Assembly (NCBI GenBank): GCA_003242735.1
Contig: QGVH01000010.1
Span: 38,483 to 102,482 of the forward strand
Reading direction: 5' to 3'
Length of the DNA: 64,000 nt
From: a bacterium
GTDB taxonomy: Bacteria > Gemmatimonadota > Gemmatimonadetes > Longimicrobiales > RSA9
Shown piece by piece: positions 19,704 to 28,985 of the stretch. Position 1 is the first letter of the stretch; every line of letters starts with the position of its first letter. The notes beneath the pieces are model-generated. The model did no database searches. It saw only the letters and a list, made by a program, of their open reading frames with translations, and was not told where the DNA came from. Made by a program: the position numbers and the translations under genes.

Positions 19704-20573
19704 GTGACCACTGCCACGCCGCTCCCGCCCGCCACGCGCCTCGGCCACGTGCGCCTGCGCGTCCGCGACCTCGACAACGTGCTGGACTTCTACCAGCGCG
19801 TCCTCGGGCTCCGCATCATCGAACGCGACGGCGACGTCGCCTCGCTCTCGGCGTCCGGTGCGGCGCCTCCGCTGCTGGTCCTCGAGGGCCGGCCCGGCGC
19901 TCCTCCCCGGCCGTTCCGGTCCACGGGGCTGTACCACTTCGCCATCCTGTTGCCGGACCGGCGCGCGCTGGCGCAGGCGTTGCTCCGGCTGGCGCGGCGG
20001 CGCTGGCCGCTCCAGGGCGCGTCCGACCACCTCGTCAGCGAAGCGCTGTACCTGGCCGACCCCGAAGGGAACGGCATCGAGCTGTACGCGGATCGGCCGC
20101 GCGAGTCGTGGCCGATCCGGCCCGACGGCGAGATCGCCATGGCCACCGAGCCGCTCGACCTCGACGGGCTGCTGCGGGAGGCCGGCCCCGACGAGGGTGA
20201 CGACGCACCACTGCACCCCGGCGCCGTCGTCGGCCACATCCACCTCAACGTCTCGGACCTCGCTGCCTCGGAGGCGTTTTATCACGGGGTGCTCGGCTTC
20301 GACGTCACCACCCGTTCCTACCCCGGCGCGCTGTTCCTCGCCGCCGGCGGCTACCACCACCACATCGGCACCAACATCTGGGCGGGCCGCGGCGCACCCC
20401 GCCCGCCCGAGGGCGCAGCAGGGCTGGTCCACTTCGAGGTCGTCATCCCCGATGACGCCGCGCGGGAGGCGGTGCTCGCGCGTGCCCGCAGTGCGGGCGC
20501 GCCGGTGGAGCCCGTGAACGGCGGCGTGCGCATCAGCGACCCGGACGGCATCCACGTCGTCGTCCGCGGCTGA
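19704..20573 (+). CDS. VOC family protein, catechol-2,3-dioxygenase-like
   Basis: 289 residues with two vicinal-oxygen-chelate modules. Module 1: LGHVRLRVRDLDNVLDFYQRVLGLRI; module 2: VGHIHLNVSDLAASEAFYHGVLGFDV and GGYHHHIGTNIW. Potential metal ligands are His13-region of module 1, GHIHL and the late glutamate in VHFEVVIPD. The arrangement resembles Bacillus CatE-like extradiol dioxygenases and related glyoxalase-fold enzymes. GTG start at 19704, 12 bp after the Rrf2 stop. Substrate unknown. Confidence 0.88.
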   Translation: MTTATPLPPATRLGHVRLRVRDLDNVLDFYQRVLGLRIIERDGDVASLSASGAAPPLLVLEGRPGAPPRPFRSTGLYHFAILLPDRRALAQALLRLARRRWPLQGASDHLVSEALYLADPEGNGIELYADRPRESWPIRPDGEIAMATEPLDLDGLLREAGPDEGDDAPLHPGAVVGHIHLNVSDLAASEAFYHGVLGFDVTTRSYPGALFLAAGGYHHHIGTNIWAGRGAPRPPEGAAGLVHFEVVIPDDAAREAVLARARSAGAPVEPVNGGVRISDPDGIHVVVRG

Positions 20574-20692
20574 TCCCTCCTCGCTCCGCAGTCCTCACGG
20601 GCGGCACACCCCGTGCGACGCTTCGGCAGCGATGCATGCGCGGCGAGCGTGGCCGCGTACGGGGGCCGGGCGTGCGAACGCCGAGGTGCGCG

Positions 20693-20995
20693 ATGGCTGG
20701 AGCAGCGAAGTCGACGACGGATCACGATGTCATTCGGCGGTGGGCCGAAGAGCGAGGCGGGCGACCCGCCCGGGTGAAGGGCACGGGGGGGCCCGGCGAC
20801 CCGGGCATGCTCCGCATAGACTTCCCCGGCTACGCCGAGGAATCCCTCGAGGAGATCTCCTGGGATGACTGGTTCCGCAAGTTCGAGGAGAAGAACCTCG
20901 CCTTCCTCTACCAGGAGACCATCGACGGCCAGCCGAGCCGGTTCTTCAAGCTCGTGGATCGGGGGAGCATCTCGGAGGAGAGGGAGGCGGCCTGA
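20693..20995 (+). CDS. Small conserved-looking hypothetical protein
   Basis: 100 residues from ATG 20693 (MAGAAKSTTDHDVIRRWAEERGG). Recognisable pattern: HDVIRRWAEERGGRPARVKGT, then DDWFRKFEEKNLAFLYQ and SRFFKLVDR. The first segment is common in short proteins annotated as hypothetical in actinobacteria and related soil bacteria. Soluble; no signal peptide. Function unknown. Confidence 0.75.
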   Translation: MAGAAKSTTDHDVIRRWAEERGGRPARVKGTGGPGDPGMLRIDFPGYAEESLEEISWDDWFRKFEEKNLAFLYQETIDGQPSRFFKLVDRGSISEEREAA

Positions 20996-21247
20996 TCGGA
21001 CCGCGTCTGCGCGGTTCTCCGCGCTCCCCGCGTGAGCCCGAAGAGCGCGGAGCACACCGAAGATTGCGCAAAGACGAGAAGGGCGCCGAGGGAGGGTTGG
21101 CGTCCGGGGCGCCCGAGGGTTGCCCCGCCGGGGCGCCGTCCGGAGCCGCTGCCGGGGATCGCCCGCCGTCGTCGGCGCCAGGGATTGCCTCCCGCGGGGC
21201 GCTGGCCTACGCTAGGGCGGTTCACACCCCGCTTGCAGGAGGAGGCC

Positions 21248-22492
21248 ATGTTCGGCGCATGCAGTCCGCGTCGAATGAACGGCGCGTCGGGCTTCCCGCC
21301 CGCGCCCCTCTTCGCCGCCGTCCTCGCCCTCGCACTGACCGGCGCGTGCGCCCAGACGCCCGCGCCCCGAGCGGCCGACGATGCAGCGGCCGGGGCCGCA
21401 GAGCAGTACCGCTACTACCCTGGCCCGGGCGACGACTGGAAGCGGCTCACGCCGGAAGAGGCGGCGATGGACGCCGCCTCGCTCGAGGAGGCGATCGCCT
21501 ACGCCATCGAGAACGAGACGCGCTGGCCGACCAGTCTCCGCCAGGCGCTCCAACAGACGTTCGGCGACCAGCCGCACAGCGAGATCATCGGGCCCGTCAA
21601 GGACCGCGGCGGACCGAACGGCCTGATCGTGCGAGGCGGCTACATCGTCGCCGAGTGGGGCGAGACGGACCGCGTGGACATGACGTTCAGCGTGACCAAG
21701 AGCTTCCTCGCGACGGTCGCCGGCGTCGCGCTCGACGTCGGCCTCATCCGCAGCGTGCACGACCCCGTGCGCCAGTACGTGAGCGACGGTGGCTTCGACC
21801 CGCCGCGCAACCACGAGATCACGTGGCACATGCTACTCAACCAGACCAGCGAGTGGGAAGGCACGCTGTGGGGCAAGCCGGACTCGGCGGATCGGCGCGA
21901 GGGCCGCGACCGTGTGCTGCGCAAGCCGGGCACGTTCTGGGAGTACAACGACGTACGCGTGAACCGCACCGCGCTCGCGCTCCTGCAGGTCTGGCGGCGG
22001 CCGTTGCCGCGGGTGCTCAAGGCCGAGGTGATGGACCCCATCGGCGCGTCCGACCGCTGGGAGTGGCACGGCTACCAGAACTCGTTCGTCATGATCGACG
22101 GCGAGCCGATGCAGTCGGTGAGCGGCGGCGGGCACTGGGGCGGCGGGCTCTGGATGAGCGCGCGGGACATGGCGCGCTTCGGCTACCTGTACCTGCGCGG
22201 CGGGCGGTGGCGGGACCGGCAGGTGCTCTCCCGCGAGTGGGTGCGCATGGCGACGACGCCCACGCCCCTCAAGCCGACCTACGGCTACATGTGGTGGCTC
22301 AACACCGGCCGCGCGCTGTACCCGAGCGCGCCCGAGTCCAGCTTCTTCGCGCGGGGCGCCGGCGCCAACATCATCTGGGTGGACCCCGAGCACGACCTCG
22401 TGGCCGTCGTCCGCTGGATCGACCCGGAGGCGGTGGACGGCTTCATCGCGCGGGTGCTGGCCTCCATTCGCAAGCCCGCCTCATCAGGGTGA
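21248..22492 (+). CDS. Serine hydrolase, beta-lactamase class C-like
   Basis: 414 residues. A lipoprotein-type signal (ALTGACAQ) is followed by a penicillin-binding-protein-like fold: the SxxK motif in MTFSVTKSFLA, the YxN motif in WEYNDVRVN, and GGGHWGGGLWMSARDMARFGYLYL in the C-terminal part. These lipid-anchored hydrolases act on peptides, esters or cell-wall material; the exact substrate is not predictable. ATG 21248 has AGGAGG 4-5 nt upstream. Confidence 0.88.
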   Translation: MFGACSPRRMNGASGFPPAPLFAAVLALALTGACAQTPAPRAADDAAAGAAEQYRYYPGPGDDWKRLTPEEAAMDAASLEEAIAYAIENETRWPTSLRQALQQTFGDQPHSEIIGPVKDRGGPNGLIVRGGYIVAEWGETDRVDMTFSVTKSFLATVAGVALDVGLIRSVHDPVRQYVSDGGFDPPRNHEITWHMLLNQTSEWEGTLWGKPDSADRREGRDRVLRKPGTFWEYNDVRVNRTALALLQVWRRPLPRVLKAEVMDPIGASDRWEWHGYQNSFVMIDGEPMQSVSGGGHWGGGLWMSARDMARFGYLYLRGGRWRDRQVLSREWVRMATTPTPLKPTYGYMWWLNTGRALYPSAPESSFFARGAGANIIWVDPEHDLVAVVRWIDPEAVDGFIARVLASIRKPASSG

Positions 22493-22525
22493 CGGCCTGC
22501 CCGACGGCGATGGACCGCCCGGACG

Positions 22526-23781
22526 TCAGCCCTCCGCCGCAGGGATGGTGAAGCAGAACGAGCTGCCCGCTCCCGGCTGGCTCTCCGCCCAGATGCGTCC
22601 CCCGTGCGCCTCGACGATGCCGCGGACGATCGTGAGCCCGAGGCCCAAGCTCCCCCGCGCCTTCTTGCCGGCCTGCCAGAACGGATCGAACACGTGGGCC
22701 AGCGCCGCGGGCGCGATGCCCACACCGGTGTCGGTGACGCGGTAGAGCACGGCGTCCGCCGTCGACTGGACCGAGACCTCCACCGAGCCGCCGGGCTCCG
22801 TGAACTTGAGCGCGTTGCCGATCAGGTTGGCGAGGGCCTGGCCGATGCGGAGCCGGTCGGCGTTCACCGGCGGCAGGTCGCCCTGCACGCGGCATTCGAT
22901 GTCGATCCCCTTCTCGGCGGCGATCGGCTCGAACTCGGCGGCGACGCTGCGCAGCGCCTCGCCGGGATCGAGGCGGCCGACATCGAGCCTCAGGCGCCCG
23001 GCATCGATGCTGGCCGCGTCCACCAGGTCCCGGATCAACGCATCCATGCGCTGCGCCGCACGCTCGACCACCTCGAGCCGCTCCTCCACCACCCCCCTCC
23101 CTTCCTTCAGCAACGCCAGGCTCATGGCGATCGTGCTCAGGGGGTGCGCAGATCGTGGGCGACGACGGCCATGATCTCCTCGCGTGCACGGATCGCCTGC
23201 TGCGCCTCGCGGTAGAGCCGGGCGTTGTCCACGGCGAGCGCCGCCAGCCGGCCCAGGTCCCGGGCGAGGCCGAGGTCGGGCTCGTCGTAGATGCGCTCGG
23301 AGGGTCCGGACACCAGGCAGATCACGCCCACCGCCCTCCGCCGCGCCTCGAGCGGGACCATCATCGCGGAACGCACCTCGAGCTGCGCGAGGTAGCGCAT
23401 GAGCTCACGCTGGTCGCGGAAGAGCCGTCGCGCGACCCCCTTGGAGAACTCGCGCAGCAGCAGCGGCTGCCCGGTCCGGAGCACGTGACCGACGAGGCTG
23501 CGCGGGTTGTGCGGCCCCGACTCGTACATGCCCGTCAGCTCGAACAGCATCGCTTCCTTCTCCGGGTCGACGCACGCGACGGCGAAGCGTCGGACCTCGT
23601 CGCCTTCGGCGACGTAGAGGACGCACGCGTCCGCCAGCGCAGGCACCGCGAGCCGCGGCACACGCTGGAGCGTTTCCTCGTAGTCCAGCGACGAGGCGAG
23701 GGCTTCACCGGCGGAGGAAAGGAAACGGAGTGACTCCTCCACCGGTCTGGCTGTGGGAGAGTCCGCGGAGACGCCGGCCAT
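22526..23781 (-). pseudogene. GAF-domain sensor histidine kinase with a one-base frameshift
   Basis: The first part (23781 to about 23140) encodes a GAF domain (residues 20-190) and the start of the HisKA domain, ending at the phospho-acceptor box VAHDLRTP (His209), where a TGA follows. The second part (from about 23140 to 22526) continues, one base out of frame, with LSTIAMSLALL, the N box NLIGNALKFTEPGG, G1 DTGVGI, F box and G2 GLGLTIVRGIVEAHGG. Adding one base in the run of five G (plus strand 23140-23144) restores one open frame of about 420 residues. Either a true mutation, a phase-variable tract or a sequencing error. Confidence 0.85.
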
Positions 23782-23826
23782 TGGTCCTCCGCAATTGCGT
23801 GGATCGTGCTTTGGCGCGCGGATGTG

Positions 23827-24384
23827 CTACGCCGTCAATTCCGCCAGTGCGGCGCGATACGTGTCGAGATCGGCGGCGGAAAAGAGAACGAAGCGCACCT
23901 CGTCGAGTGCGCCGGGATTCGATTGGATCCAATCCACGCAGGTGCGGAGCGCGACACGCGCGGCTTCGGCCACGGGATAGCCGTACGCACCCGTGCTGAT
24001 GGAAGGGAACGCGACGGTCCGGAGCCCCTCGTCCCGCGCGACGTCGAGCGAGCTGCGATACGCGGACGCGAGCGTTTCCGGCTCGCCGGCGTGGCCGCCC
24101 CGCCAGCGTGGGCCGACGGTGTGGATCACGCGCGAGGCGGGCAGGTTTCCCGCCGTCGTGGAGACCGCGGAGCCGGCGGGCAGGCCATCCGGGTACCGGT
24201 CGGCACGGATGCGCTTGCACTCTTCCAGGATGGCGGGCCCGCCCTTGCGATGGATCGCGCCATCCACGCCGCCGCCGCCCATGAGGGTGGAGTTCGCCGC
24301 GTTGACCACGGCGTCGACGGCCTGCTCGGTGATGTCGCCCTGGATCAGGCGGAGCCGGGTGCTGCCGACCTGGAGTTCGTCCAC
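23827..24384 (-). CDS. Macrodomain protein, O-acetyl-ADP-ribose deacetylase type
   Basis: 185 residues from GTG 24384 (VDELQVGSTRLRLIQGDIT), chosen for GGGAG upstream and because homology starts here. Macrodomain signatures: DAVVNAANSTLMGGGGVDGAIHRKGG, GSAVSTTAGNLPASRVIHTVGP and the late loop AFPSISTGAYGYP. The family removes ADP-ribose from proteins, DNA or O-acetyl-ADP-ribose. It lies between two histidine kinase genes on the same strand, with gaps of about 45 and 59 bp, so co-transcription is likely. Confidence 0.93.
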   Translation of the reverse strand: MDELQVGSTRLRLIQGDITEQAVDAVVNAANSTLMGGGGVDGAIHRKGGPAILEECKRIRADRYPDGLPAGSAVSTTAGNLPASRVIHTVGPRWRGGHAGEPETLASAYRSSLDVARDEGLRTVAFPSISTGAYGYPVAEAARVALRTCVDWIQSNPGALDEVRFVLFSAADLDTYRAALAELTA

Positions 24385-24443
24385 CGGATCACGCTCCCAC
24401 GGCGATCGATGCACATGGCAATCTCCACCGCCGGCGACCGCTG

Positions 24444-25679
24444 TCAAGCGGGACGTTCGGAGGCGAGGGCGGGACCGGGCAGCCGGAGCGTGAACGTGCT
24501 GCCCACGCCCGGCGCGCTGCGCACCAACACGTCCCCGCCCAGGAGACGCGCCAGCCGTCGCGCGACGCTGAGCCCGAGCCCGGTGCCGTCGCGGCTCCGG
24601 GTCCGCGTCGGCTCGACCTGCCAGAAGGGCTCGAAGATCCGCTCGTGGTGTTCAGGCGCGATGCCGACTCCCGCGTCCTCTACGTCCACGAACACCTCGC
24701 CGCCGCGCTCCTCCAGGCGGACCCGGATCTCGCCCTGGTCCGTGAACTTGATGGCGTTGGACAGGAGACCGGAGAGGATATGCCGGACCTTCGCCGCGTC
24801 TGTCTCGATCCGCACGGCGTGCTGCGGCAGGGTGAGCCCGATCCGGAGTCCGCGCTCCGCGGCGCGCGGCTGGAGCAGCGCCGCCACCTCGCGGGTCAGC
24901 GCCGTGATGTCGGTCGGCTCCGGCCGCGCTTCCTCGGTGCCGGCCTCGATCCGCGTGAACGTCAGGATCTCCTCGATGAGCTGGAGGAGGTGCTGCGCAC
25001 ACCCGCGCACACGCTCCACCTGCGAGCGGAGCCCCTCGGGCAGCAGCGCGGGCACGCCCAGGAGCCAGAGCTCTGTGTAGCCGATGATGGCGTTGAGCGG
25101 AGTCCTCAATTCGTGGCTCATGATCGACAGGAAGTCGGACTTCGCCCGGTCCGCGTCCCGCGCCTGCTCACGCAGCCGCGCGTTTTCTTCGGCCAGCAGC
25201 CGCTCGCGCTCTGCCGCCTCACGCCGCTCCGTGACGTCCGCGCACACGGCCACCACGCGCCCTGACTCGTAGAGCGCATCCAGCAGTAGCCGCCCGTGCA
25301 TCTCGATCCAGCACGTTGGGCCGCCGGGCGGCGCCACGCGGTAGTCGATCCTGAACGCATCCCCACCGCCCTTGCGGACCGCGTCCTCGAGCGCGGCACG
25401 GAAGCGGGCGCGGTCCTCTTCCTGGATCGTCTTTGCGAATCTGTCCAGTGACACTCCGGCGGTCGCCTCACTGAGGCCGTGAAGGGAAGCGAGGGCGGGG
25501 GTCGAGGTGACACGATCGGGGCCGATCTCCCAGCTCCAGACCTCGAATCGGCCCGCTTTCAGCGCGAGATCGAGCAACTCCGGGGTACATGCGTCGGGCA
25601 CCGGCGTAGATGCCGGGAGTGTCGCCGGCGCGCGGTCCACGCCGGCGGCCTCGGAGCAGGATGTCGGCTCACCTGCCAT
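24444..25679 (-). CDS. PAS-domain sensor histidine kinase
   Basis: 411 residues from ATG 25679, which has GAGGTG about 6 nt upstream; ATG 25808 is an alternative that adds 43 residues without homology. A PAS fold (about residues 30-150, LALKAGRFEVWSWEIGPDRVTSTPALASLHGL and CADVTERREAAERERLL) is followed by a coiled linker and HisKA with SIMSHELRTPLNAIIGYTEL, then HATPase_c with NAIKFTDQG, DAGVGI and GTGLGLSVARRLARLLGG. No transmembrane segment, so it is a cytoplasmic kinase; no response regulator is adjacent. Confidence 0.9.
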   Translation of the reverse strand: MAGEPTSCSEAAGVDRAPATLPASTPVPDACTPELLDLALKAGRFEVWSWEIGPDRVTSTPALASLHGLSEATAGVSLDRFAKTIQEEDRARFRAALEDAVRKGGGDAFRIDYRVAPPGGPTCWIEMHGRLLLDALYESGRVVAVCADVTERREAAERERLLAEENARLREQARDADRAKSDFLSIMSHELRTPLNAIIGYTELWLLGVPALLPEGLRSQVERVRGCAQHLLQLIEEILTFTRIEAGTEEARPEPTDITALTREVAALLQPRAAERGLRIGLTLPQHAVRIETDAAKVRHILSGLLSNAIKFTDQGEIRVRLEERGGEVFVDVEDAGVGIAPEHHERIFEPFWQVEPTRTRSRDGTGLGLSVARRLARLLGGDVLVRSAPGVGSTFTLRLPGPALASERPA

Positions 25680-25832
25680 GCCGCACACCTCGGGCGACGC
25701 GAAAAGGAGCTCACGAGCGGATCCCCCGTCCCTCGGGCGACCCGTTCCGTCGCCGGGACTGGGGAGCTGGAGCATCGCGGTTTGGCGCCGCGGCAGCGCA
25801 CGTTGCATGCCGCCGGGGGCCGATGCCGCGGG

Positions 25833-26642
25833 TCAGAGGTCCAGTCGCAGACCCACGACGAGTCTCTGGTCTTCCCGCTTCACCCCCTCCGGCGGCAGCG
25901 AGTCGTGCTGGTAGACGTGGTTCATCGTCATGGACACGCTCTGACTGACGCGCGTGGCGACCGTGGTCGTGAGCTCGATGTCGAAGTCCGACGCGCGGTC
26001 CCAGACCGGCTGCCACGCCGAGGCGTGTGTGATCTTCACCGCCTCGCCGAGCCGCCGCTCCGCCTCGAGCCGCACGTTCCAGCGCGCGTTCTGCCGCGCC
26101 CCGTTCGGGGTCGCTGTGGCCGTGGGGGTGAAGTCCTCGTAGCTGTACAGCGCGGCAGCGATGAGTGCCATGCGGCCGTGCTGCGAATCCCAGACGCGGT
26201 ACTTCATTCCTCCGCCGCCGTTGGAACGGAGGTCCAGTCGCCGGAAGCGGTCCCGCTCCGCCGTGCTGAACAGGTAGGGCGACAGGCGCGCCTGGGGGAA
26301 CATGTTCAGCGCCACGCGCATCTGCGCGCTACGCGCCACGATCTCGCTGCGGCTACGGCCGTACCGGTACCCGGCGGAGAGCTCCAGCTCGAAGTGCTCC
26401 GTCTCGAGACGTTTGAGCTGGAAGCCCGAGCTCAACGCGATGAGCTGCGTGTTGCCGATCTGGCCGTTGAAGCCGAAGTCCACCGCGAAGCGCCAGCGGT
26501 CGGGTTCCTTCTCCTGTGCGGCCGCGGCTGGGGCCTCCGGCACCGGCCCCTCGGCGCCCTGAGCGCGCGCGGTCGCTGGGAAGGGCAGAACGGCGCCGAG
26601 CAGCAACGTGGTGAGGGCCAGACCGGGGGACAGCCGTCGCAT
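25833..26642 (-). CDS. DUF481 outer-membrane protein
   Basis: 269 residues. Cleavable signal peptide (PFPATARAQ), then a beta-barrel-like body with alternating pattern typical of DUF481/YdiY: DFGFNGQIGNTQLIALSSGFQLKR, ELELSAGYRYGRS, SPYLFSTAERDRFRRLDLRSNGGGGMKYRVW and the C-terminal strand LVVGLRLDL ending in a hydrophobic residue. Probably an outer-membrane barrel, supporting a diderm envelope. Function unknown. Confidence 0.85.
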   Translation of the reverse strand: MRRLSPGLALTTLLLGAVLPFPATARAQGAEGPVPEAPAAAAQEKEPDRWRFAVDFGFNGQIGNTQLIALSSGFQLKRLETEHFELELSAGYRYGRSRSEIVARSAQMRVALNMFPQARLSPYLFSTAERDRFRRLDLRSNGGGGMKYRVWDSQHGRMALIAAALYSYEDFTPTATATPNGARQNARWNVRLEAERRLGEAVKITHASAWQPVWDRASDFDIELTTTVATRVSQSVSMTMNHVYQHDSLPPEGVKREDQRLVVGLRLDL

Positions 26643-26964
26643 GGTTCACTCCATCTCGTCGTGGAACGTCTCGCGCAGATCCGCGCAACGGGCACGCGTA
26701 CGGCCATCCACAAGGTTGTGCGGTGCCGGTGCGAAGCCCTGCGCCCGAATATGGGCTCATGGACGCCCCGGAACAAGCCGATGGGTTCGGGCGCGCAGGT
26801 CATCGTGCAGGCGACGGACGCCGGGCCGGCTCACGGCGCCTCCCCCGGCTCACGGTCGGTCTGACTCGCGGCGCCCGGCCGGCGCGGCCGGCGCGGCCTC
26901 GACGGGTGGAGTCGGAGGCGGCTCGCCGGTCCGACGCGGCCCGGGCCGCTGCGAGCCGGACCGG
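26643..26964. other. Intergenic region
   Basis: About 320 bp between the DUF481 gene and the end of the bactofilin-like gene. GC-rich; no gene or motif recognised. Confidence 0.35.
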
Positions 26965-28080
26965 CTACGCCGCCTCTCGCGCCTCGAGCCCAGGCCCTGC
27001 TTCGGGGCGGGGCCGCCGCCAGACCAGCCAGGTCCGGTACGCCAGCGCGCCTGCGCCGAGATGCGCCGCAACGGCCACGAGGAGGAAGCCCAAGAACGGG
27101 ATCAGCAGGACGAGCTGGAACAGGACGACGCCGAGCGCGACCTCCCGGTACGGGTGCACGGCCGCCGGCGCGGGGCCGGGCTCGCCGGACGTGCCCGACG
27201 TCGCGGGTCCGCCCCACGCCCCGGGTGATCCCGGAACCGGAGGCGGGGCGGACGTCACGGGACCGCCGGGACCGAAGACCTCGCGACCAGGCCCTCGCTC
27301 CACGCGCGCCGCGCGCACCGCCGGTGCCTCACGCCGGCCGCGACCCAAGCGCCTGAGCACGACATCGCCCAGCGCCATGGCGGCGGCGAGATACCCCGCC
27401 AGGCCGAGCGCCGGCACCAGCGCCACGAGCAGCGCGATGCCCACCGGAATGCCGATCACCGTGATGAAGGCGAGGATCGCGAGGATCGGCACGGCGGCGA
27501 TCAACACCAGCGTCGTGACGACGACGGGGCCCGGCCGCCGGAGCAACAGCGCCGCCGACTCGTCAAGCTGCCGCCCGCCGACCGCCGCGAACAGCAGTCC
27601 GGCGAGCGCCAGCATCAGCGTCACGCCGATCCAGAGCAGCCAGCCGGCAAGTGGGCCGAAGGAGATCCCCGTGCGCCGCTCGACGGCGCCGCCAATGCTG
27701 GCGCCCGGCGCCTGCGCCAGCCTGCTGTCGCCGTGCAGCCGGACGTTCCCGCCCACACGGGCGCCGGGCTCCAACGCCAGCCGACCGCCGACCATCACGA
27801 TGTCGCCCGCGACGCGCCCCGCCACACGCGCGTCGCCGCCCACGACGACCAGGTCGTCCAGGACCGTGCCGTCCACCACCGCGTCCGAGCCCACCACGAC
27901 GACGGTCCGTTCGGTATCGCCCGCCCGGACCCACGCCGGAGCGCCCACGCGCACCAGCACGCCCCTCGCCTCCTCGCCGCGCGGCGGGCGCCGCGCCCCC
28001 GGCGGCTGCGCCACCCCGTTGGCCGCGAGCGCGGTGACGCCCAGCACGAGAGCAAGCAACGGAACGACCCCTCGCCGCAT
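26965..28080 (-). CDS. Bactofilin-like polymer-forming domain with membrane segments
   Basis: 371 residues. Signal peptide, then a right-handed beta-helix segment (VVVGSDAVVDGTVLDDLVVVGGDARVAGRVAGDIVMVGGRLALEPGARVGG, residues about 60-115) as in bactofilins, then four to five transmembrane helices (LLWIGVTLMLALAGLLFA, VVVTTLVLIAAVPILAIL, IPVGIALLVALVPALGLAGYLA, VALGVVLFQLVLLIPFLG). This exported helix plus membrane arrangement occurs in cell-envelope scaffold candidates. Start ATG 28080 with GGAGGGG upstream; the longer open frame passes through tandem repeats and is not coding. Confidence 0.82.
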   Translation of the reverse strand: MRRGVVPLLALVLGVTALAANGVAQPPGARRPPRGEEARGVLVRVGAPAWVRAGDTERTVVVVGSDAVVDGTVLDDLVVVGGDARVAGRVAGDIVMVGGRLALEPGARVGGNVRLHGDSRLAQAPGASIGGAVERRTGISFGPLAGWLLWIGVTLMLALAGLLFAAVGGRQLDESAALLLRRPGPVVVTTLVLIAAVPILAILAFITVIGIPVGIALLVALVPALGLAGYLAAAMALGDVVLRRLGRGRREAPAVRAARVERGPGREVFGPGGPVTSAPPPVPGSPGAWGGPATSGTSGEPGPAPAAVHPYREVALGVVLFQLVLLIPFLGFLLVAVAAHLGAGALAYRTWLVWRRPRPEAGPGLEAREAA

Positions 28081-28258
28081 GCGCACCCCTCCAGCGCTGG
28101 CCGGCGGCGACCGCCGGCGACACACACCCCGCCAGGGAGTCCAGCGCATGCACGATCGCGGCCAGCAGGGCCGTGGTTGGACGTGGCCACACGGGCCGCC
28201 CCGCGAGTTCGCTTCGCGGCCCCGGGGGGCCGGCGCGCGGGGGACGGCGCGACCGCTC

Positions 28259-28414
28259 GTGCATCGCGGCGAAGCCCATGCATCGCGGCGAAGGCCATGC
28301 CTCACGGCGAAGCCCATGCGTCACGGCGAAAGCCCATGCATCACGGCGAAGCCCATGCGTCGCGGCAAAGGCCGGCGCGTCGCGGCGAAGGCCGGCATGG
28401 CGCGGCAAAGGCCC
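28259..28414. repeat. 19-bp tandem repeat array
   Basis: About eight head-to-tail copies of a 19-21 bp unit with consensus ATGC(A/G)TC(A/G)CGGCGAAG(C/G)CC. The core CGGC(A/G)AAGGCC is shared with the arms of the palindromic repeats at 28446-28595 and 7618-7835. It lies upstream of the bactofilin-like gene, about 180-335 bp from its start. Confidence 0.85.
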
Positions 28415-28445
28415 ACACGTGGCGGCGCATCGCGCCGTTGCCGTG

Positions 28446-28615
28446 GAGGTGTTCCGTGCGGGACGCGGCAAAGGTCCCACCCCGCGCGCTTACGCTACCC
28501 GTGGAGGGATCTTTGCTGCTCCCGAGCCGGCAAAGCCGCCAGCGCCGGCCGCCGGCGGGGCGCGAGAGCGGAACTTTGCCGCACTCCGAGCACTCCGAGC
28601 ACTCCGAGCGCACCG
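28446..28615. repeat. Palindromic repeats with 62-63-bp period, ending in a 9-bp triplicate
   Basis: Imperfect units of the same family as at 7618-7835 start near 28446, 28508 (GGATCTTTGCTGC ... CCGGCAAAG) and 28571 (GAACTTTGCCGC). The last merges into three copies of CACTCCGAG at 28582-28608. No gene is visible on either strand. Confidence 0.6.
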
Positions 28616-28702
28616 AGACCGCGCGTAGCCGCCGTGATGAGCGCCCCGCCACCGGCGCTCGGCTTGGATCGGATCGGACCACCGCGGAGGCGCCCGTTCG
28701 GC

Positions 28703-28877
28703 CCCCTGGTTCGCCTGGGTCGGGAGCGGGAGACGCTTGTGCGTCGCGCGGCTCCGCCCGGATCGGGTCACACGGAGACGCCCGTACGGCGCCGGTTCCG
28801 CCCGGCTCGGGTCACGGAGACGCCTGTACGGCGCCCGGCTCCGCCCGCATCGGGCCCGGGAGACGCCTGTTCGTGCG
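28703..28877. repeat. About four tandem copies of a 43-44-bp repeat
   Basis: Copies begin near 28706, 28750, 28794 and 28837 and share CGGCTCCGCCCG, a CGGGTCA segment, GGAGACGCCTGTACG and a terminal GCGCC. Copies 2 and 3 are the closest. The array sits just upstream of the copper-operon promoter. Confidence 0.7.
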
Positions 28878-28928
28878 TTCGCGCCGCCGGACAGCCCAGC
28901 ACCGCCCGGTTCGCCCCGGCCACCGCGC

Positions 28929-28975
28929 TTGACATACCCCTACCCCCTATTTAGCATCATACCCGGGTGGGGTAT
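28929..28975 (+). promoter_or_regulatory. Copper-responsive promoter with CsoR-type operator
   Basis: TTGACA (28929-28934), 17 bp, TAGCAT (28952-28957) form a strong promoter. Directly after the -10 is the inverted repeat ATACCC-GGGTG-GGGTAT (28959-28975), of the G/C-tract pseudo-palindrome type bound by CsoR repressors; a further TACCCC run overlaps the spacer. Since csoR is the last gene of the operon, copper-derepressed autoregulation is inferred. Confidence 0.8.
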
Positions 28976-28985
28976 CGGCCCACGG

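Noticed and set aside
28259..28414. 19-bp tandem array as a CRISPR
   Set aside because: Copies are head-to-tail with no spacers.
26723..28954. A 743-codon open frame on the plus strand
   Set aside because: Antisense to the bactofilin-like gene and then through the tandem repeats; Arg/Pro/Ala-rich without homology.
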